Below are positions 24,830 through 34,226 of a stretch of 43,408 nucleotides of DNA, piece after piece. This stretch comes from Trichormus sp. M33_DOE_039. GTDB taxonomy: Bacteria > Cyanobacteriota > Cyanobacteriia > Cyanobacteriales > Nostocaceae. The DNA lies in assembly GCA_015296085.1 (NCBI GenBank), contig DVDT01000019.1, forward strand, positions 1 to 43,408, given 5' to 3'. The notes under the pieces were generated by a model. That model had not been told where the DNA came from, did not search any database, and saw only the letters and a program-made list of their open reading frames with translations. A program made the translations under genes and the position numbers. How positions within the stretch are numbered: position 1 is the stretch's first letter; each line of letters begins with the position of its first letter.

Positions 24830-24865
24830 AGCATAAGCAAAACTATGACTAGTTTTGCTTATGCT
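24830..24865 (-). terminator. 15-bp stem-loop downstream of thrS
   Basis: AGCATAAGCAAAACT (24830-24844) and AGTTTTGCTTATGCT (24851-24865) are perfectly complementary with a 6-nt loop. It starts 17 bp after the thrS stop and is the probable end of that transcript, although the T tract is weak. Confidence 0.65.
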
Positions 24866-24881
24866 AATATCTTCCTGATTT

Positions 24882-26726
24882 TTAGAAATTCTCGAAGTTA
24901 GAGATCGCTGTTTTCATCTTATCCAACACTTCATCTACAGCGATCGCCCCCAACTCCCCAGAAGCACGGGTACGGATGCTTAAGGTGCTGGTTTCGACTT
25001 CCTTTGCACCTATGACTGCCATTACAGGTATTTTCTCTTTTTCAGCGTTGCGGATTAATTTACCCAAGCGATCGCCACTAGTATCAACTTCCGCACGGAT
25101 ACCTAAAGCACGCATCTTGGCTGCTACATCTTTGGTGAAGTCTAGCTGTGCTTCACCGACTGGTAACAATCTGGCTTGTACAGGTGCTAACCACAAAGGG
25201 AAATCTCCCGCATATTCTTCAATCAAAATCCCAATCAGTCGTTCCAGTGAACCAAACGGCGCACGGTGAATCATCACTGGACGTTTGCGAGTTCCATCTT
25301 CAGCTACGTACTCTAAATCAAAGCGTTCTGGTAAGTTGTAATCTACCTGCACAGTTCCTAACTGCCATTCCCTATCTAAAGCATCTCTGACGATAAAATC
25401 TAGTTTCGGCCCATAGAAAGCGGCTTCTCCTATACCTTCAAAATGATCCATCCCCAAGGTTTCAACTGCTCGACGAATGGCATTTTCGGCTTGATTCCAA
25501 GCTTCATCAGAACCGATATATTTATCACTAGCTGGATCACGGAAACTGAGTCTGGCTTTAAAGCTTCCCAATTTCAAGGTTTTAATTACCGACAAGATCA
25601 AATCCACAACGTTGAGGAATTCTTCATCCAACTGTTCTGGCGTGACAAAAATATGAGCATCATCTTGGGTAAAGCCACGTACACGAGTTAAACCGCCTAA
25701 TTCTCCAGATTGTTCATAGCGATAAACAGTACCGAATTCTGCCAACCTGATGGGTAATTCTCGATAAGAGCGCAACTCACTCTTATATATTTGAATATGG
25801 AAGGGACAGTTCATGGCTTTGAGGACAAAGCCTTGCTCGTTTGCGGCCGCTTCCTCATTCTCAGCCATCATGGGAAACAGGTCATCTTTATATTTCTGCC
25901 AGTGTCCAGAGGTTTTAAATAAATCGATTCTGCCAATGTGAGGTGTTACAACCTGCTGGTAGCCACGTTTTAACTGTTCTTGCTTGAGAAAGTCTTCTAA
26001 AATGCTGCGTAACAAAGTGCCTTTGGGTGTCCACAAGGGTAAACCTGGCCCTACTTGGTCGGAGAAGATAAATAACCCTAGTTCTTTACCTAGTTTGCGG
26101 TGGTCGCGTCGTAACGCTTCTTCTTTTCGTCGCTTATACTCAGCTAGTTGCTCAGGGGTTTCCCATGCAGTCGCATAAATACGTTGCAGTTGAGCTTTAG
26201 TTTCATCCCCACGCCAATAAGCACCCGCTACGCTTTCTAATTCTATGGCTTTGGGGTTGATTTCACTGGTATTTTCTACATGAGGCCCTGCACATAAATC
26301 CCACCACTCATTGCCCAAGTGGTAAATCGTGATGGGTTCTTGTTTGATATCTGCCAAGATTTCTAATTTGTAGGGTTCTTTGATTTCCTGGATGCGTCGT
26401 TCTGCTTCTTGGCGGTTGACTTCTTCCCGAATGACTGGCAATTTCCGGTTGATAATCTTCACCATCTCTTTTTGGATGGCTTTGAGATCCTTATCGCTGA
26501 ATGGCTCTGGATTATCAAAGTCATAATAAAATCCGTTTTCAATCCAGGGGCCGATTGTCACTTGCGCCTTGGGAAACAGCTTTTGCACTGCCATTGCCAT
26601 CACATGGGAAGCGGTGTGGCGAATCTTCTTTAGGTTTTCTGATTCGCTGGTACGCGGTAAATACATTTTTTCAGGTTGTGCTGATGTGTTGGGAGCTTGA
26701 TTAGGCGACATTGGCTGCTGAACCAT
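24882..26726 (-). CDS. thrS: Threonyl-tRNA synthetase, 614 aa
   Basis: Class II aminoacyl-tRNA synthetase charging tRNA-Thr. The editing domain is present with HTASH (His37, His41) and CAGPH. The catalytic core follows, with AMNCPFH (zinc Cys), the class II motif 2 region FGTVYRYEQSGELGGLTRVRGFTQDDAH and MIHRAPFGSLERL; the C-terminal anticodon-binding domain is complete. The protein lacks the N-terminal TGS domain of about 60 residues found in E. coli ThrRS, because the HxxxH motif begins only 37 residues in. Zinc-repressed second copies are known in Anabaena; no Zur-like palindrome is seen upstream, so this is more likely the constitutive copy. Confidence 0.95.
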   Translation of the reverse strand: MVQQPMSPNQAPNTSAQPEKMYLPRTSESENLKKIRHTASHVMAMAVQKLFPKAQVTIGPWIENGFYYDFDNPEPFSDKDLKAIQKEMVKIINRKLPVIREEVNRQEAERRIQEIKEPYKLEILADIKQEPITIYHLGNEWWDLCAGPHVENTSEINPKAIELESVAGAYWRGDETKAQLQRIYATAWETPEQLAEYKRRKEEALRRDHRKLGKELGLFIFSDQVGPGLPLWTPKGTLLRSILEDFLKQEQLKRGYQQVVTPHIGRIDLFKTSGHWQKYKDDLFPMMAENEEAAANEQGFVLKAMNCPFHIQIYKSELRSYRELPIRLAEFGTVYRYEQSGELGGLTRVRGFTQDDAHIFVTPEQLDEEFLNVVDLILSVIKTLKLGSFKARLSFRDPASDKYIGSDEAWNQAENAIRRAVETLGMDHFEGIGEAAFYGPKLDFIVRDALDREWQLGTVQVDYNLPERFDLEYVAEDGTRKRPVMIHRAPFGSLERLIGILIEEYAGDFPLWLAPVQARLLPVGEAQLDFTKDVAAKMRALGIRAEVDTSGDRLGKLIRNAEKEKIPVMAVIGAKEVETSTLSIRTRASGELGAIAVDEVLDKMKTAISNFENF

Positions 26727-27176
26727 TGGCGAAGTAATTGCAAATGTAATTAATCAATTACAGTTGTGAAAAATCTACCCAAATATAACACGGGGTTATG
26801 GCTCTGCTGCGATCGCCTATATGGGAATGAGTTCATCACCTTTACTATGGGAAATTTGATTTTTTGTTACAAATTATTTCTCAGTATTACTTAATTTTTA
26901 CTCAAGAGGTTAGTAAGATTTCCACAGACTGGAAAAACTTACATATGATGTTTTCTCAGCTTCTGCACAAAAATATAGGGTTCATAAACCGACCAGTGCA
27001 TACACTGGATTTATGTTTGCTTTATACAAGATAAAAATGTAAAACTATATACTACATTTTGTATTTCATACTGCCGTAATTTGATAAATCTTTCTCTGGA
27101 AATATCTGATAGTGATGTTAAGAATTGTAAATAAGGTTAATATTGATAAAGAAATTAGAAGAATAGCCCAAATTAT
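26727..27176. other. Intergenic region, 450 bp, divergent promoters of thrS and the DUF2605 gene
   Basis: AT-rich, no gene. A short inverted repeat CCAGTG-N4-CACTGG lies near 26991-27006. No T-box or other riboswitch structure was recognised, and no Zur-type site. Confidence 0.5.
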
Positions 27177-27494
27177 ATGCGAGACTCAGAGTTACCAGAT
27201 ACAGATATACTCAAAACTGTATTAGAACCTTTGTTAGACGACTTTCAGTATTGGTTTGAGCGATCACGCGAGTTTCTGGAAAAGCATAGGCTCTCATTTA
27301 TGAACGAACAAGAGCAGTCTGATATGTTATCGCGGATTCAGCAAGCACAAGCAGAACTCAATACGGCAAAGATGTTATTTACAGCTACCGAAGGACAAGT
27401 CGGGCTGGATATGGCAACTATCAAACCTTGGCATCAATTAGTCACTGAATATTGGAGCGTGGCACAACGTTTTCATTCCGAGAAAACAACTTAG
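27177..27494 (+). CDS. DUF2605 family protein, 105 aa
   Basis: Small, acidic, helical protein restricted to cyanobacteria, recognised by LKTVLEPLLDDFQYWFERSREFLE and the C-terminal DMATIKPWHQLVTEYW. No membrane helix. The function is unknown. A DUF2973 gene follows 252 bp downstream on the same strand, an arrangement I recall from other filamentous cyanobacteria, which suggests a functional link. Start has no strong Shine-Dalgarno sequence. Confidence 0.8.
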   Translation: MRDSELPDTDILKTVLEPLLDDFQYWFERSREFLEKHRLSFMNEQEQSDMLSRIQQAQAELNTAKMLFTATEGQVGLDMATIKPWHQLVTEYWSVAQRFHSEKTT

Positions 27495-27746
27495 ACCGTC
27501 ATCTATGAAGGTATATATCTCGTAGCAATTGCCAAAATTTTTTAATATTCTTTTAATAAGCAATGTAATGTATCTTATGCTACTATAACATGAATAAATG
27601 TTGACAAATTAACTTATCTATACATAGACGTACTTTAAGTACATCAAACATTTAGTGTCGCCAATGATGAAAGCATGGGCGAAACAAAGCTTTAGAATAC
27701 AAAGTTTTAAAAAGTTTTAAAATTTGCTGCCCTGGAGGAAAACCCG

Positions 27747-28082
27747 ATGTTACACCTACTCTACATTTTGGCTTTTACGATTCTGGCCGTTATCGCTGTA
27801 GCTAACTTGATTCGTAATTTAATCATGTTCAGCTTTGATCGCGACGGTTTGCGCGGCTATCCAGCCAGAAACTCACAATCTCGGAATCAAGACAGTTTTG
27901 GTTATTTGGGAGCTAAAAGCAACTTTACACCACATCCAGAATTATTGGATAGCGCAGGCAATATGATCAAAGAACCTCTATTGGTTATGCGTTCCATTAA
28001 TGTTGAAGATGCACGTCAGCAATTAGATGCTATTTATGAATCTTCCCCAGGACATAAAAGTGAAAGATCAGAAGAGGCATAA
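27747..28082 (+). CDS. DUF2973 family membrane protein, 111 aa
   Basis: Small protein with one N-terminal membrane helix (about residues 2-22, LHLLYILAFTILAVIAVANLI) and a soluble tail with the conserved PHPELLDSAGNMIKEPLLVMRS motif typical of DUF2973. The start is firm, with GGAGG seven to eight bases upstream of the ATG (CTGGAGGAAAACCCG). The family is cyanobacterial and of unknown function. It pairs with the DUF2605 gene upstream. Confidence 0.82.
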   Translation: MLHLLYILAFTILAVIAVANLIRNLIMFSFDRDGLRGYPARNSQSRNQDSFGYLGAKSNFTPHPELLDSAGNMIKEPLLVMRSINVEDARQQLDAIYESSPGHKSERSEEA

Positions 28083-28105
28083 ATTGATTTCAGAGTTAGG
28101 TGTGT

Positions 28106-28225
28106 AGAGACATTGGTGTACAACGTCTCTTTAGTCGTAATAATTTTGCTAAGTTAGCGTTATACAAATTTGAAACAATAATTTAACAGAAAGATTTCTT
28201 AGGGGTGCAATATCTTGCGCCCCTA
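28106..28225. terminator. Two hairpins between convergent genes
   Basis: AGAGAC (28106-28111) pairs with GTCTCT (28125-28130), followed by TTTAG, as a terminator for the DUF2973 gene. A longer stem TAGGGGTGCAA/TTGCGCCCCTA (28200-28210 and 28215-28225, one G-T pair, 4-nt loop) can serve either the plus-strand or the minus-strand gene. Confidence 0.6.
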
Positions 28226-28323
28226 ATTATTATTGATATTCTGCCCAGATTTCTTGTACTGGTATGAGGAAATAGAGAGTAGTGATTTTTTTCTTCACCA
28301 CTCCTAATTTTTGATGCTTGAGT

Positions 28324-30618
28324 TTAAGCTTCAATCACTACACGCAAATTACCACGTTTTTTCGCTACTCGACAGGCGGTAGTGCTACCAGAACGCTCAA
28401 ATTCCAGGTCTAAAATTGTAGTACCGACTTGCAAATTATGTAACGACAAACGATTAATTGACTCTGGCAAAGCAGGGTCAATAATTCGCAAACAGTTATT
28501 GGGTGCATCAGGTACTAAATTCACAATCATTTGAAGTAGCTGAAAAATACTCCCAGTAGCCCAAGCTTGAGGAGTACAAGCAACAGGATACTGTACAGGG
28601 GTATGGTCGCCATTGCGTTCGTAACCACAGAAAAGTTCTGGGGGACGTTGGTAAGGTTGCTGAATTGTCATATCGAATAAAGCTTGGAACAGTTCCAAAG
28701 CTTGATCAATTAAACCCAGCGATCGCAATCCCATCGCGGTTAAAGCATTATCATGAGGCCAAACCGAACCAATGTGATAACCCATTGGATTATACGCTGG
28801 TGACAAACTACTCAAAGTCCGAATGCCCCAACCATTAAACATATCGGGAGCGCGTAACCTTTCTGCTACACTGTAAGCTTTTTCTGGGGTAAAAATTCCT
28901 AAATTTAGACAATGACCAGGGTTAGAGGTGATACTATCTACCTGTTTGCCTTCGCCATCCAAAGCTAAGGCACAGAAATCTTGATCTTCTATCCAAAAAT
29001 CACGGTTGAAACGGACTTTGAGATGTTTCGCATCTTCTTGCCAGCGTTCTGCTAAGTCTATACGTTTTTTCATCTTAGCAATATCTGCTAGACGGGTTTT
29101 AGCAGCATAAACATAAGCTTGTACCTCACACAAAGCGATCGCGCCGTTGGCTAATTCTCCCTTCCTGTCAACAATACAGTCGCCAGAATCTTTCCAACCT
29201 TGATTAGTTAGACCACGTTTAGATCTGCGATAGTAGCTGAGATAACCTGTAGCTTGCAGATTCCGATCAATCCAGTCCATAGCCGCCAGTGCATTCGGCC
29301 ACAGTTGTTCTAAAGTATCTTGATCGTGAGTCCACGCATAGTATTCGGCATACAGCATCAACCACAAGGGAGTTGCATCCACCGTACCGTAATAAGGTGT
29401 GTGAGGAATTTCTTGACAACGAGCCATTTCCCCCAAGCGTAACTCGTGCAAAATCTTTCCTATTTCTTCTTCACGCCATTCATCTTCTGCTTTGCCTTGG
29501 TAAGTTGCCAATAACATTAAAGTTTCTTTGGCAATTTGAGGATTCAGCATCAGAGTTTGGGAAGCTGTAATCAGCGAATCGCGCCCAAATAGTGCCGAGA
29601 ACCAAGGTACACCCGCTGAGACCGTCTTATTTTCACCAAAGGACTGGCGTAGTAAATACATATCCTGTTCAGCACGTTCAATCACCCGATTAAAAATACT
29701 TGTATCGGCGCGGATGTTAGTAATCTGTTGCACCCAGTGCTGTTCTTCCATCATTTCGGCTGCTTTAGCTTGTCCTAAAGTCACAGCCGCATTCACAGTA
29801 GAACTGGAAGTATTATTTGTAAACAAATTGATGCGATAGCCCAGTTTCTGAGTAGCATGAGAGGCCAATTCTAACTGCCAAACCGCAGTATAGCCTTTGA
29901 AAGAGTCTGGTTTATGATGCTGAAATTGGATGCGAGATTCCATCACCAAACCATCTACACCTTGATATGCCAAGCTGAGAGAGTCTTCTTTGGCTGGTGC
30001 AGAGTGAGTTGGTATGGGAGATAAACCATCAGGGTGAAAAGTTGTGAAGCCTTCAGATGTGGTTTCGACAAGGCGTAGTAGCTTACCGCGTCTTTCTCTG
30101 TCATAACCCCGAACTTCAAACAAATCTACAAAATCGGCATCAAAGCTGATACTGAGTTCAAAAGTCACTGGTGTAGTACCATAGTTGGCTACTTCGATTT
30201 CTTCAAATAAAGCACCATTAAGTACCATTTCCCGCCGAATACCAACAGTATCAGCTTTCATGCGTTCATCGATTCTGGGGTTTGTACATAAAACCGACAG
30301 ATAAAATCCCTTTTCTGCTGTACTGCTGAGAAGTACAGGCGATCGCCCATCAATTTGTAATTCCAGACGGCTGAGAAAGCGTGTATCACAGCAAAATAGA
30401 CCCATGCTGGGATTACCGCCATCATTGAGGGAACAGCCAGAAATGTTCCCCATTGTGTCTGTGACTAAAAATAGATCATCATCCTTCACCGTTAGCGTTG
30501 GCTGCGGTCTTTCACTGACCACACAAGGCCACTCCGTAATCGGTATTTGTTCAGCAGGAATAAAAGTTTTTCCATCCAATAGAATTTTGTCCGGGGTTGT
30601 GAGAGTATCCGGTGTCAC
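28324..30618 (-). CDS. Glycogen-debranching-type amylo-alpha-1,6-glucosidase, 764 aa
   Basis: Large soluble enzyme of the amylo-alpha-1,6-glucosidase family. The N-terminal domain (about 40-230) has the SLNDGGNPSMGLFCCDTRFLSRLEL pattern of the family's N-terminal domain, and the C-terminal (alpha/alpha)6 barrel contains PWFSALFGRDSLITA, GTVDATPLWL and GSVWPHDNAL, which line the active site. It probably trims alpha-1,6 branches of glycogen or related glucans. The start is better placed at a GTG (30616-30618) with GGAG nine bases upstream than at the in-frame TTG 21 bases earlier. It stands alone in its direction. Confidence 0.85.
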   Translation of the reverse strand: MTPDTLTTPDKILLDGKTFIPAEQIPITEWPCVVSERPQPTLTVKDDDLFLVTDTMGNISGCSLNDGGNPSMGLFCCDTRFLSRLELQIDGRSPVLLSSTAEKGFYLSVLCTNPRIDERMKADTVGIRREMVLNGALFEEIEVANYGTTPVTFELSISFDADFVDLFEVRGYDRERRGKLLRLVETTSEGFTTFHPDGLSPIPTHSAPAKEDSLSLAYQGVDGLVMESRIQFQHHKPDSFKGYTAVWQLELASHATQKLGYRINLFTNNTSSSTVNAAVTLGQAKAAEMMEEQHWVQQITNIRADTSIFNRVIERAEQDMYLLRQSFGENKTVSAGVPWFSALFGRDSLITASQTLMLNPQIAKETLMLLATYQGKAEDEWREEEIGKILHELRLGEMARCQEIPHTPYYGTVDATPLWLMLYAEYYAWTHDQDTLEQLWPNALAAMDWIDRNLQATGYLSYYRRSKRGLTNQGWKDSGDCIVDRKGELANGAIALCEVQAYVYAAKTRLADIAKMKKRIDLAERWQEDAKHLKVRFNRDFWIEDQDFCALALDGEGKQVDSITSNPGHCLNLGIFTPEKAYSVAERLRAPDMFNGWGIRTLSSLSPAYNPMGYHIGSVWPHDNALTAMGLRSLGLIDQALELFQALFDMTIQQPYQRPPELFCGYERNGDHTPVQYPVACTPQAWATGSIFQLLQMIVNLVPDAPNNCLRIIDPALPESINRLSLHNLQVGTTILDLEFERSGSTTACRVAKKRGNLRVVIEA

Positions 30619-31618
30619 GTTGTTCTGCTCCGAATTCAAAATTTAAAATAGCCTATGGGTAGGTTTACGCATCCTCAAGAAAGGCAAACCTGCAAAATTC
30701 GTCTTTGAAAATTCTGAGCGGAGGTTTTCTCCGCAATCTACGGGTTTGCATAGCGTTCCGTAAGGAAAATCAGCTACAGACTTGCCGCAAAATTCAAAAT
30801 AAATCATCTCTATCAATTGCACCACGTCGCTTTGGCGCAAGCCTGATAGTAGAGTAGGGTGGCATTCTGAGTTAGTTTTGGTTGTAGTTGATTAGTACAC
30901 TAGTTCAAGCAATAACATGAACTGTTAACTAATGACTGATGACTCAGTACCATAACAAATCTTTATCAATGTATATTGTTTACATTGGAAGTCAAGATGA
31001 AAAAATCGGGATTTTCAGTTGCTTTATCTCATAACCAGCGATCAGGGCTTTGATTAGGCTTAATACTTATCTAAGCTACAGCAACATTCAAAATTGAGGT
31101 AAAGATGGAAAATCAACAATAGATTTAATACTAAAGAGATTCGCATCCCCTTGCTGTGAGTAATAGCTTTTGGGTTTTTAGCTGGGTAGAAAACTAAGAT
31201 TTTGTGTAAATCAACAACTTTAAGTTAACAAACTTCTTCATAGCTTGATAGGAGAGCTGTTCGAGAATGTATATTGGGCTTAGTAGACCACTTTTTTAAA
31301 TCACCACGATGCCAGCAAATGGATCACAAAACTTAGATGCAGATCGAAATAGTTGTCATGTGTATATCCCTAAGACACATCAAGGCTGTAACGACAAAAT
31401 ATATTGCCGTTTTTGGTCTGTTCATAACTCTAGATTTTAAGTCTCTAAAACTTATCAGCACTTCTGCAAGGTAAAAGTAAATCCCTGCTAATTCCTTGAG
31501 AGTGTTGTTCAAGATTATTTACATTTTGCACCTGTCTACTTCATCAGAGTCAGTTGTAACTTGTAAAATGCAGCTGTGACGTGGATCTTGTTCAGATTGG
31601 GCTTTTTAAAAGATATTC
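30619..31618. other. Intergenic region of about 1 kb between divergent genes
   Basis: No gene supported. 30655-30840 resembles dispersed Nostoc repeat DNA: it has GCGGAG/CTCCGC inverted arms and an open frame with no family resemblance. Heptamer copies (AATGACTGATGACT) occur near 30931-30945. A 43-codon frame at 31309-31440 has no ribosome binding site. The promoter of the histidine kinase gene should lie in 31440-31610 but no clear boxes are seen. Confidence 0.45.
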
Positions 31619-33628
31619 ATGAGCATTTCGACTTCCGTGCTGAGTGATTTGCTACAGTCCCTACCCTACCTGCGGCCCCAGCTATACTTCAAAGCTTCAT
31701 TAACGGCCCTCTCCCACGCAATGGAAGATCAGGTGTTGGCTGCGACTTTAGATCAGCCTCTAGTAATTGCTAGCTTTCAAAGAGAGAGATTCTATCGCCA
31801 AGAAGCTCACCGCTATGAGCGTTTGTCGCAAAGAAGTAATCAAATATACGTGTTATCTGCGCCAGAAACAGATTTTACCAATAGTTCTGAATACTATGAA
31901 AAGGTAGCCTTTGAGCCAGATGATGCGTTAAGTCAAGAATGGCACTTGGTGGTCATTGCTGATAATTATGCTACCTGCTTGGTTTGCCGGGAGAGTCTGG
32001 GGTCGATCGCCAAAAATCAGCAATTACCTGATTTGCTGCCGAGTTTAGATATGGACACGGGGCGACGGTTTGAAGGTATTTGGACATCAGAGCGAGGAGT
32101 GAGTATCAAAGCAGCTCAGTTGCTCTTAGAAAGGATTGTAGTGTACAGACCAGACTTGGCAGGCAAGGTTGAGAAAGCACGCCAAAGATTTGGGATTGGA
32201 GATAGTAAAGCTTACTTCTCCAATCTGATTACTGAATATGCTTGTGACATCGACACAGATCCGTTTGTGCAACGCTTAGTTACCTACCTGCAAGCAAGCC
32301 AGTACAAACTACACAAAGCTTACCGTTCCATCGCTGCCCAAGCTCGCAAAGAACGCTTAGTCAACTCAATTAGTACGGCAATTCGGCGATCGTTAGACCC
32401 CCACGAGGTACTACAAATCGCTGCCCAAGAACTAGGACAACACCTAGGAGCAAGTCGTTGTTTAATTTACCGCGCTCAAGCTTCAGATGCCCAAGCTACT
32501 ATCGAACACGAGTTTTTAACACCGGGGTTAGTTTCGATTGCTGGTCAAACTTGGGCGTTAAAGCAAAATCCTCTCTTTCAAGCAGTAGTGGATCACGGTG
32601 AAGGTGTTTACGTTAGTGACACGATGAATGATGCTCGTATTACTAATTCCCCTACGCTGTCCTCAATTGCGAAGAAATTTGCAGTAAGGTCGTGGTTGAT
32701 CGAACCAGTATTGTTTCAAGGGCGACTATTAGGGATTGTGGAACTCCAATATTGCACTCTACCGCCGCACCAATGGCAACAAAGTGAATTGGATTTAGTA
32801 GAAGCGATCGCTACCCACATTGGTGCTGCTTTAATCCAAGCCGAAGCCTACGCTAACTTAGAAGAACTTAATCAGCAATTAGAAGCTCTAGATCGTACCC
32901 GCAGTAACCTCATAGCCATCACTGGACACGAACTCCGCACCCCGTTATCGACTATTCAAGTTTGTCTTGAAAGTCTCGCCACTGAGCCGGATATGCCCTT
33001 AGAATTGCAGCAAGTCATGTTGAATACAGCTTTGGCTGACTCAGAACGGATGCGAAAACTAGTGCAAGATTTTTTGACCCTTTCTAATTTAGAAAGCGGT
33101 CGCGTGGAATGGCATCCCGAATCTCTCACTTTACAAGAATGTGTAGATTTAGCTCTCAGTCGCATTCGCACCCGTCCCACAGTCGAAAAACCTGCCACCA
33201 TCACAGCACAAATTGCCCAAAATTTGCCTTTAGTTAGAGCAGACGGGGATTGGTTGGTAGAAGTTTTAGCCAAACTTATAGATAACGCCTGTAAATTTAC
33301 CCCCACCCAAGGTCAAATAACGATCAGTGCCGACCAAAATAGCGATCGCATGGTAGAAGTCAGTGTTACCGATACAGGACGCGGCATTGAACCCAATCGC
33401 CTAGAAATCGTCTTTGACCGTTTCTACCAGGAAGAAGGCGCATTGCGACGCACTGCTGGCGGTACAGGGCTAGGTTTGGCTATTTGCCGCCAAATTGTCA
33501 ACGGCTGGGGTGGGAAAATCTGGGCAGAATCAAACGGTAAAGACCAAGGTAGTCAGTTTCACTTCACCATTCCCATTGTTCCTAGTAGCAAAGAGGAAAG
33601 TAAGCCAAAAGTCAAGAGTAAGAAATAG
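31619..33628 (+). CDS. DICT-GAF sensor histidine kinase, 669 aa
   Basis: Soluble hybrid sensor with no membrane helix. Order of domains: DICT domain (about 30-170, with QEWHLVVIADNYATCLVCRE), a linker, a GAF domain (about 245-405), a short coiled coil, HisKA with H-box ITGHELRTPL (phospho-acceptor His437) and HATPase with N-box LIDNACKF (553-560), DTGRGI (585-590) and GGTGLGL (614-620). DICT domains occur in light- or signal-related proteins of cyanobacteria. No response regulator gene is adjacent, so the partner is elsewhere. The psaD gene follows 178 bp downstream on the same strand. The cue is unknown; no bilin-binding Cys pattern of phytochromes is evident. Confidence 0.9.
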   Translation: MSISTSVLSDLLQSLPYLRPQLYFKASLTALSHAMEDQVLAATLDQPLVIASFQRERFYRQEAHRYERLSQRSNQIYVLSAPETDFTNSSEYYEKVAFEPDDALSQEWHLVVIADNYATCLVCRESLGSIAKNQQLPDLLPSLDMDTGRRFEGIWTSERGVSIKAAQLLLERIVVYRPDLAGKVEKARQRFGIGDSKAYFSNLITEYACDIDTDPFVQRLVTYLQASQYKLHKAYRSIAAQARKERLVNSISTAIRRSLDPHEVLQIAAQELGQHLGASRCLIYRAQASDAQATIEHEFLTPGLVSIAGQTWALKQNPLFQAVVDHGEGVYVSDTMNDARITNSPTLSSIAKKFAVRSWLIEPVLFQGRLLGIVELQYCTLPPHQWQQSELDLVEAIATHIGAALIQAEAYANLEELNQQLEALDRTRSNLIAITGHELRTPLSTIQVCLESLATEPDMPLELQQVMLNTALADSERMRKLVQDFLTLSNLESGRVEWHPESLTLQECVDLALSRIRTRPTVEKPATITAQIAQNLPLVRADGDWLVEVLAKLIDNACKFTPTQGQITISADQNSDRMVEVSVTDTGRGIEPNRLEIVFDRFYQEEGALRRTAGGTGLGLAICRQIVNGWGGKIWAESNGKDQGSQFHFTIPIVPSSKEESKPKVKSKK

Positions 33629-33728
33629 TCATTAATTCATAGTTCAAGCAGCAATAGCATCAAATCTTGGATTTTGACTGTTGACGATGAACTTTTGAAT
33701 ATTAACTATTGACTAATGACTAACGACT

Positions 33729-33763
33729 GTTACAGACTGTGACACGATCGCAATATGATCGTG
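33729..33763 (+). promoter_or_regulatory. Putative psaD promoter with HLR1-like site and inverted repeat
   Basis: GTTACAGACTGTGACA (33729-33744) matches the layout of the HLR1 element bound by RpaB (two GTTACA-like hexamers four bases apart), with one mismatch in the second hexamer. TATGAT (33754-33759) is a good -10 box. CACGATC (33743-33749) and GATCGTG (33757-33763) form a perfect 7-bp inverted repeat around it. HLR1 control of photosystem I genes is known in cyanobacteria; its use here is inferred. Confidence 0.45.
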
Positions 33764-33806
33764 ATGGCGGTGTTAGGATGCCCTAAAAACGTTGAGAGAA
33801 TCCCTT

Positions 33807-34226
33807 ATGGCAGAAACACTTTCTGGAAAAACTCCACTATTTGCAGGCAGCACTGGTGGCTTGCTCACCAAAGCACAAGTAGAAGAAAAATACGCTATCA
33901 CCTGGACTAGCCCCAAAGCACAAGTTTTTGAATTACCCACCGGCGGCGCAGCTACTATGCACGCAGGTGAAAACTTGCTGTACTTGGCTCGGAAAGAATA
34001 TGGTATCGCTTTAGGCGGTCAACTCCGGAAATTTAAAATCACAGACTACAAAATTTACCGGATTCTGCCCAGTGGCGAAACCACCTTTATTCACCCAGCC
34101 GATGGCGTATTCCCAGAAAAAGTGAATCCTGGTCGTGAGAAAGTCCGTCACGTTCCCCGCAGCATTGGGGAAAATCCCAGCCCTTCACAACTCAAGTTCT
34201 CCGGTAAAGCTACCCATGATGCGTAA
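33807..34226 (+). CDS. psaD: Photosystem I reaction centre subunit II, 139 aa
   Basis: Stromal-side (cytoplasmic) subunit of photosystem I that docks ferredoxin and stabilises PsaC. The sequence from [18 protein letters not shown] through [12 protein letters not shown] to [18 protein letters not shown] matches cyanobacterial PsaD over its full length. The ATG at 33807 has GAGAGAA upstream; an in-frame TTG five codons earlier is not needed. Transcription is probably from the promoter at 33729-33763, 44 bp from the start codon. Followed by trpE after 236 bp of repeat-rich DNA. Confidence 0.97.
   Translation: MAETLSGKTPLFAGSTGGLLTKAQVEEKYAITWTSPKAQVFELPTGGAATMHAGENLLYLARKEYGIALGGQLRKFKITDYKIYRILPSGETTFIHPADGVFPEKVNPGREKVRHVPRSIGENPSPSQLKFSGKATHDA

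Noticed and set aside
26727-27176. Zur box or T-box riboswitch controlling thrS
   Set aside because: No 7-1-7 Zur-type palindrome and no T-box specifier or antiterminator was found upstream of the gene.
30643-30840. 65-codon minus-strand frame before the debranching enzyme gene
   Set aside because: Coincides with repeat-like DNA with GCGGAG/CTCCGC arms; such frames recur as spurious proteins in Nostoc genomes.
31309-31440. 43-codon plus-strand frame in the gap before the histidine kinase
   Set aside because: No Shine-Dalgarno, no similarity to anything known to me; length is expected by chance.
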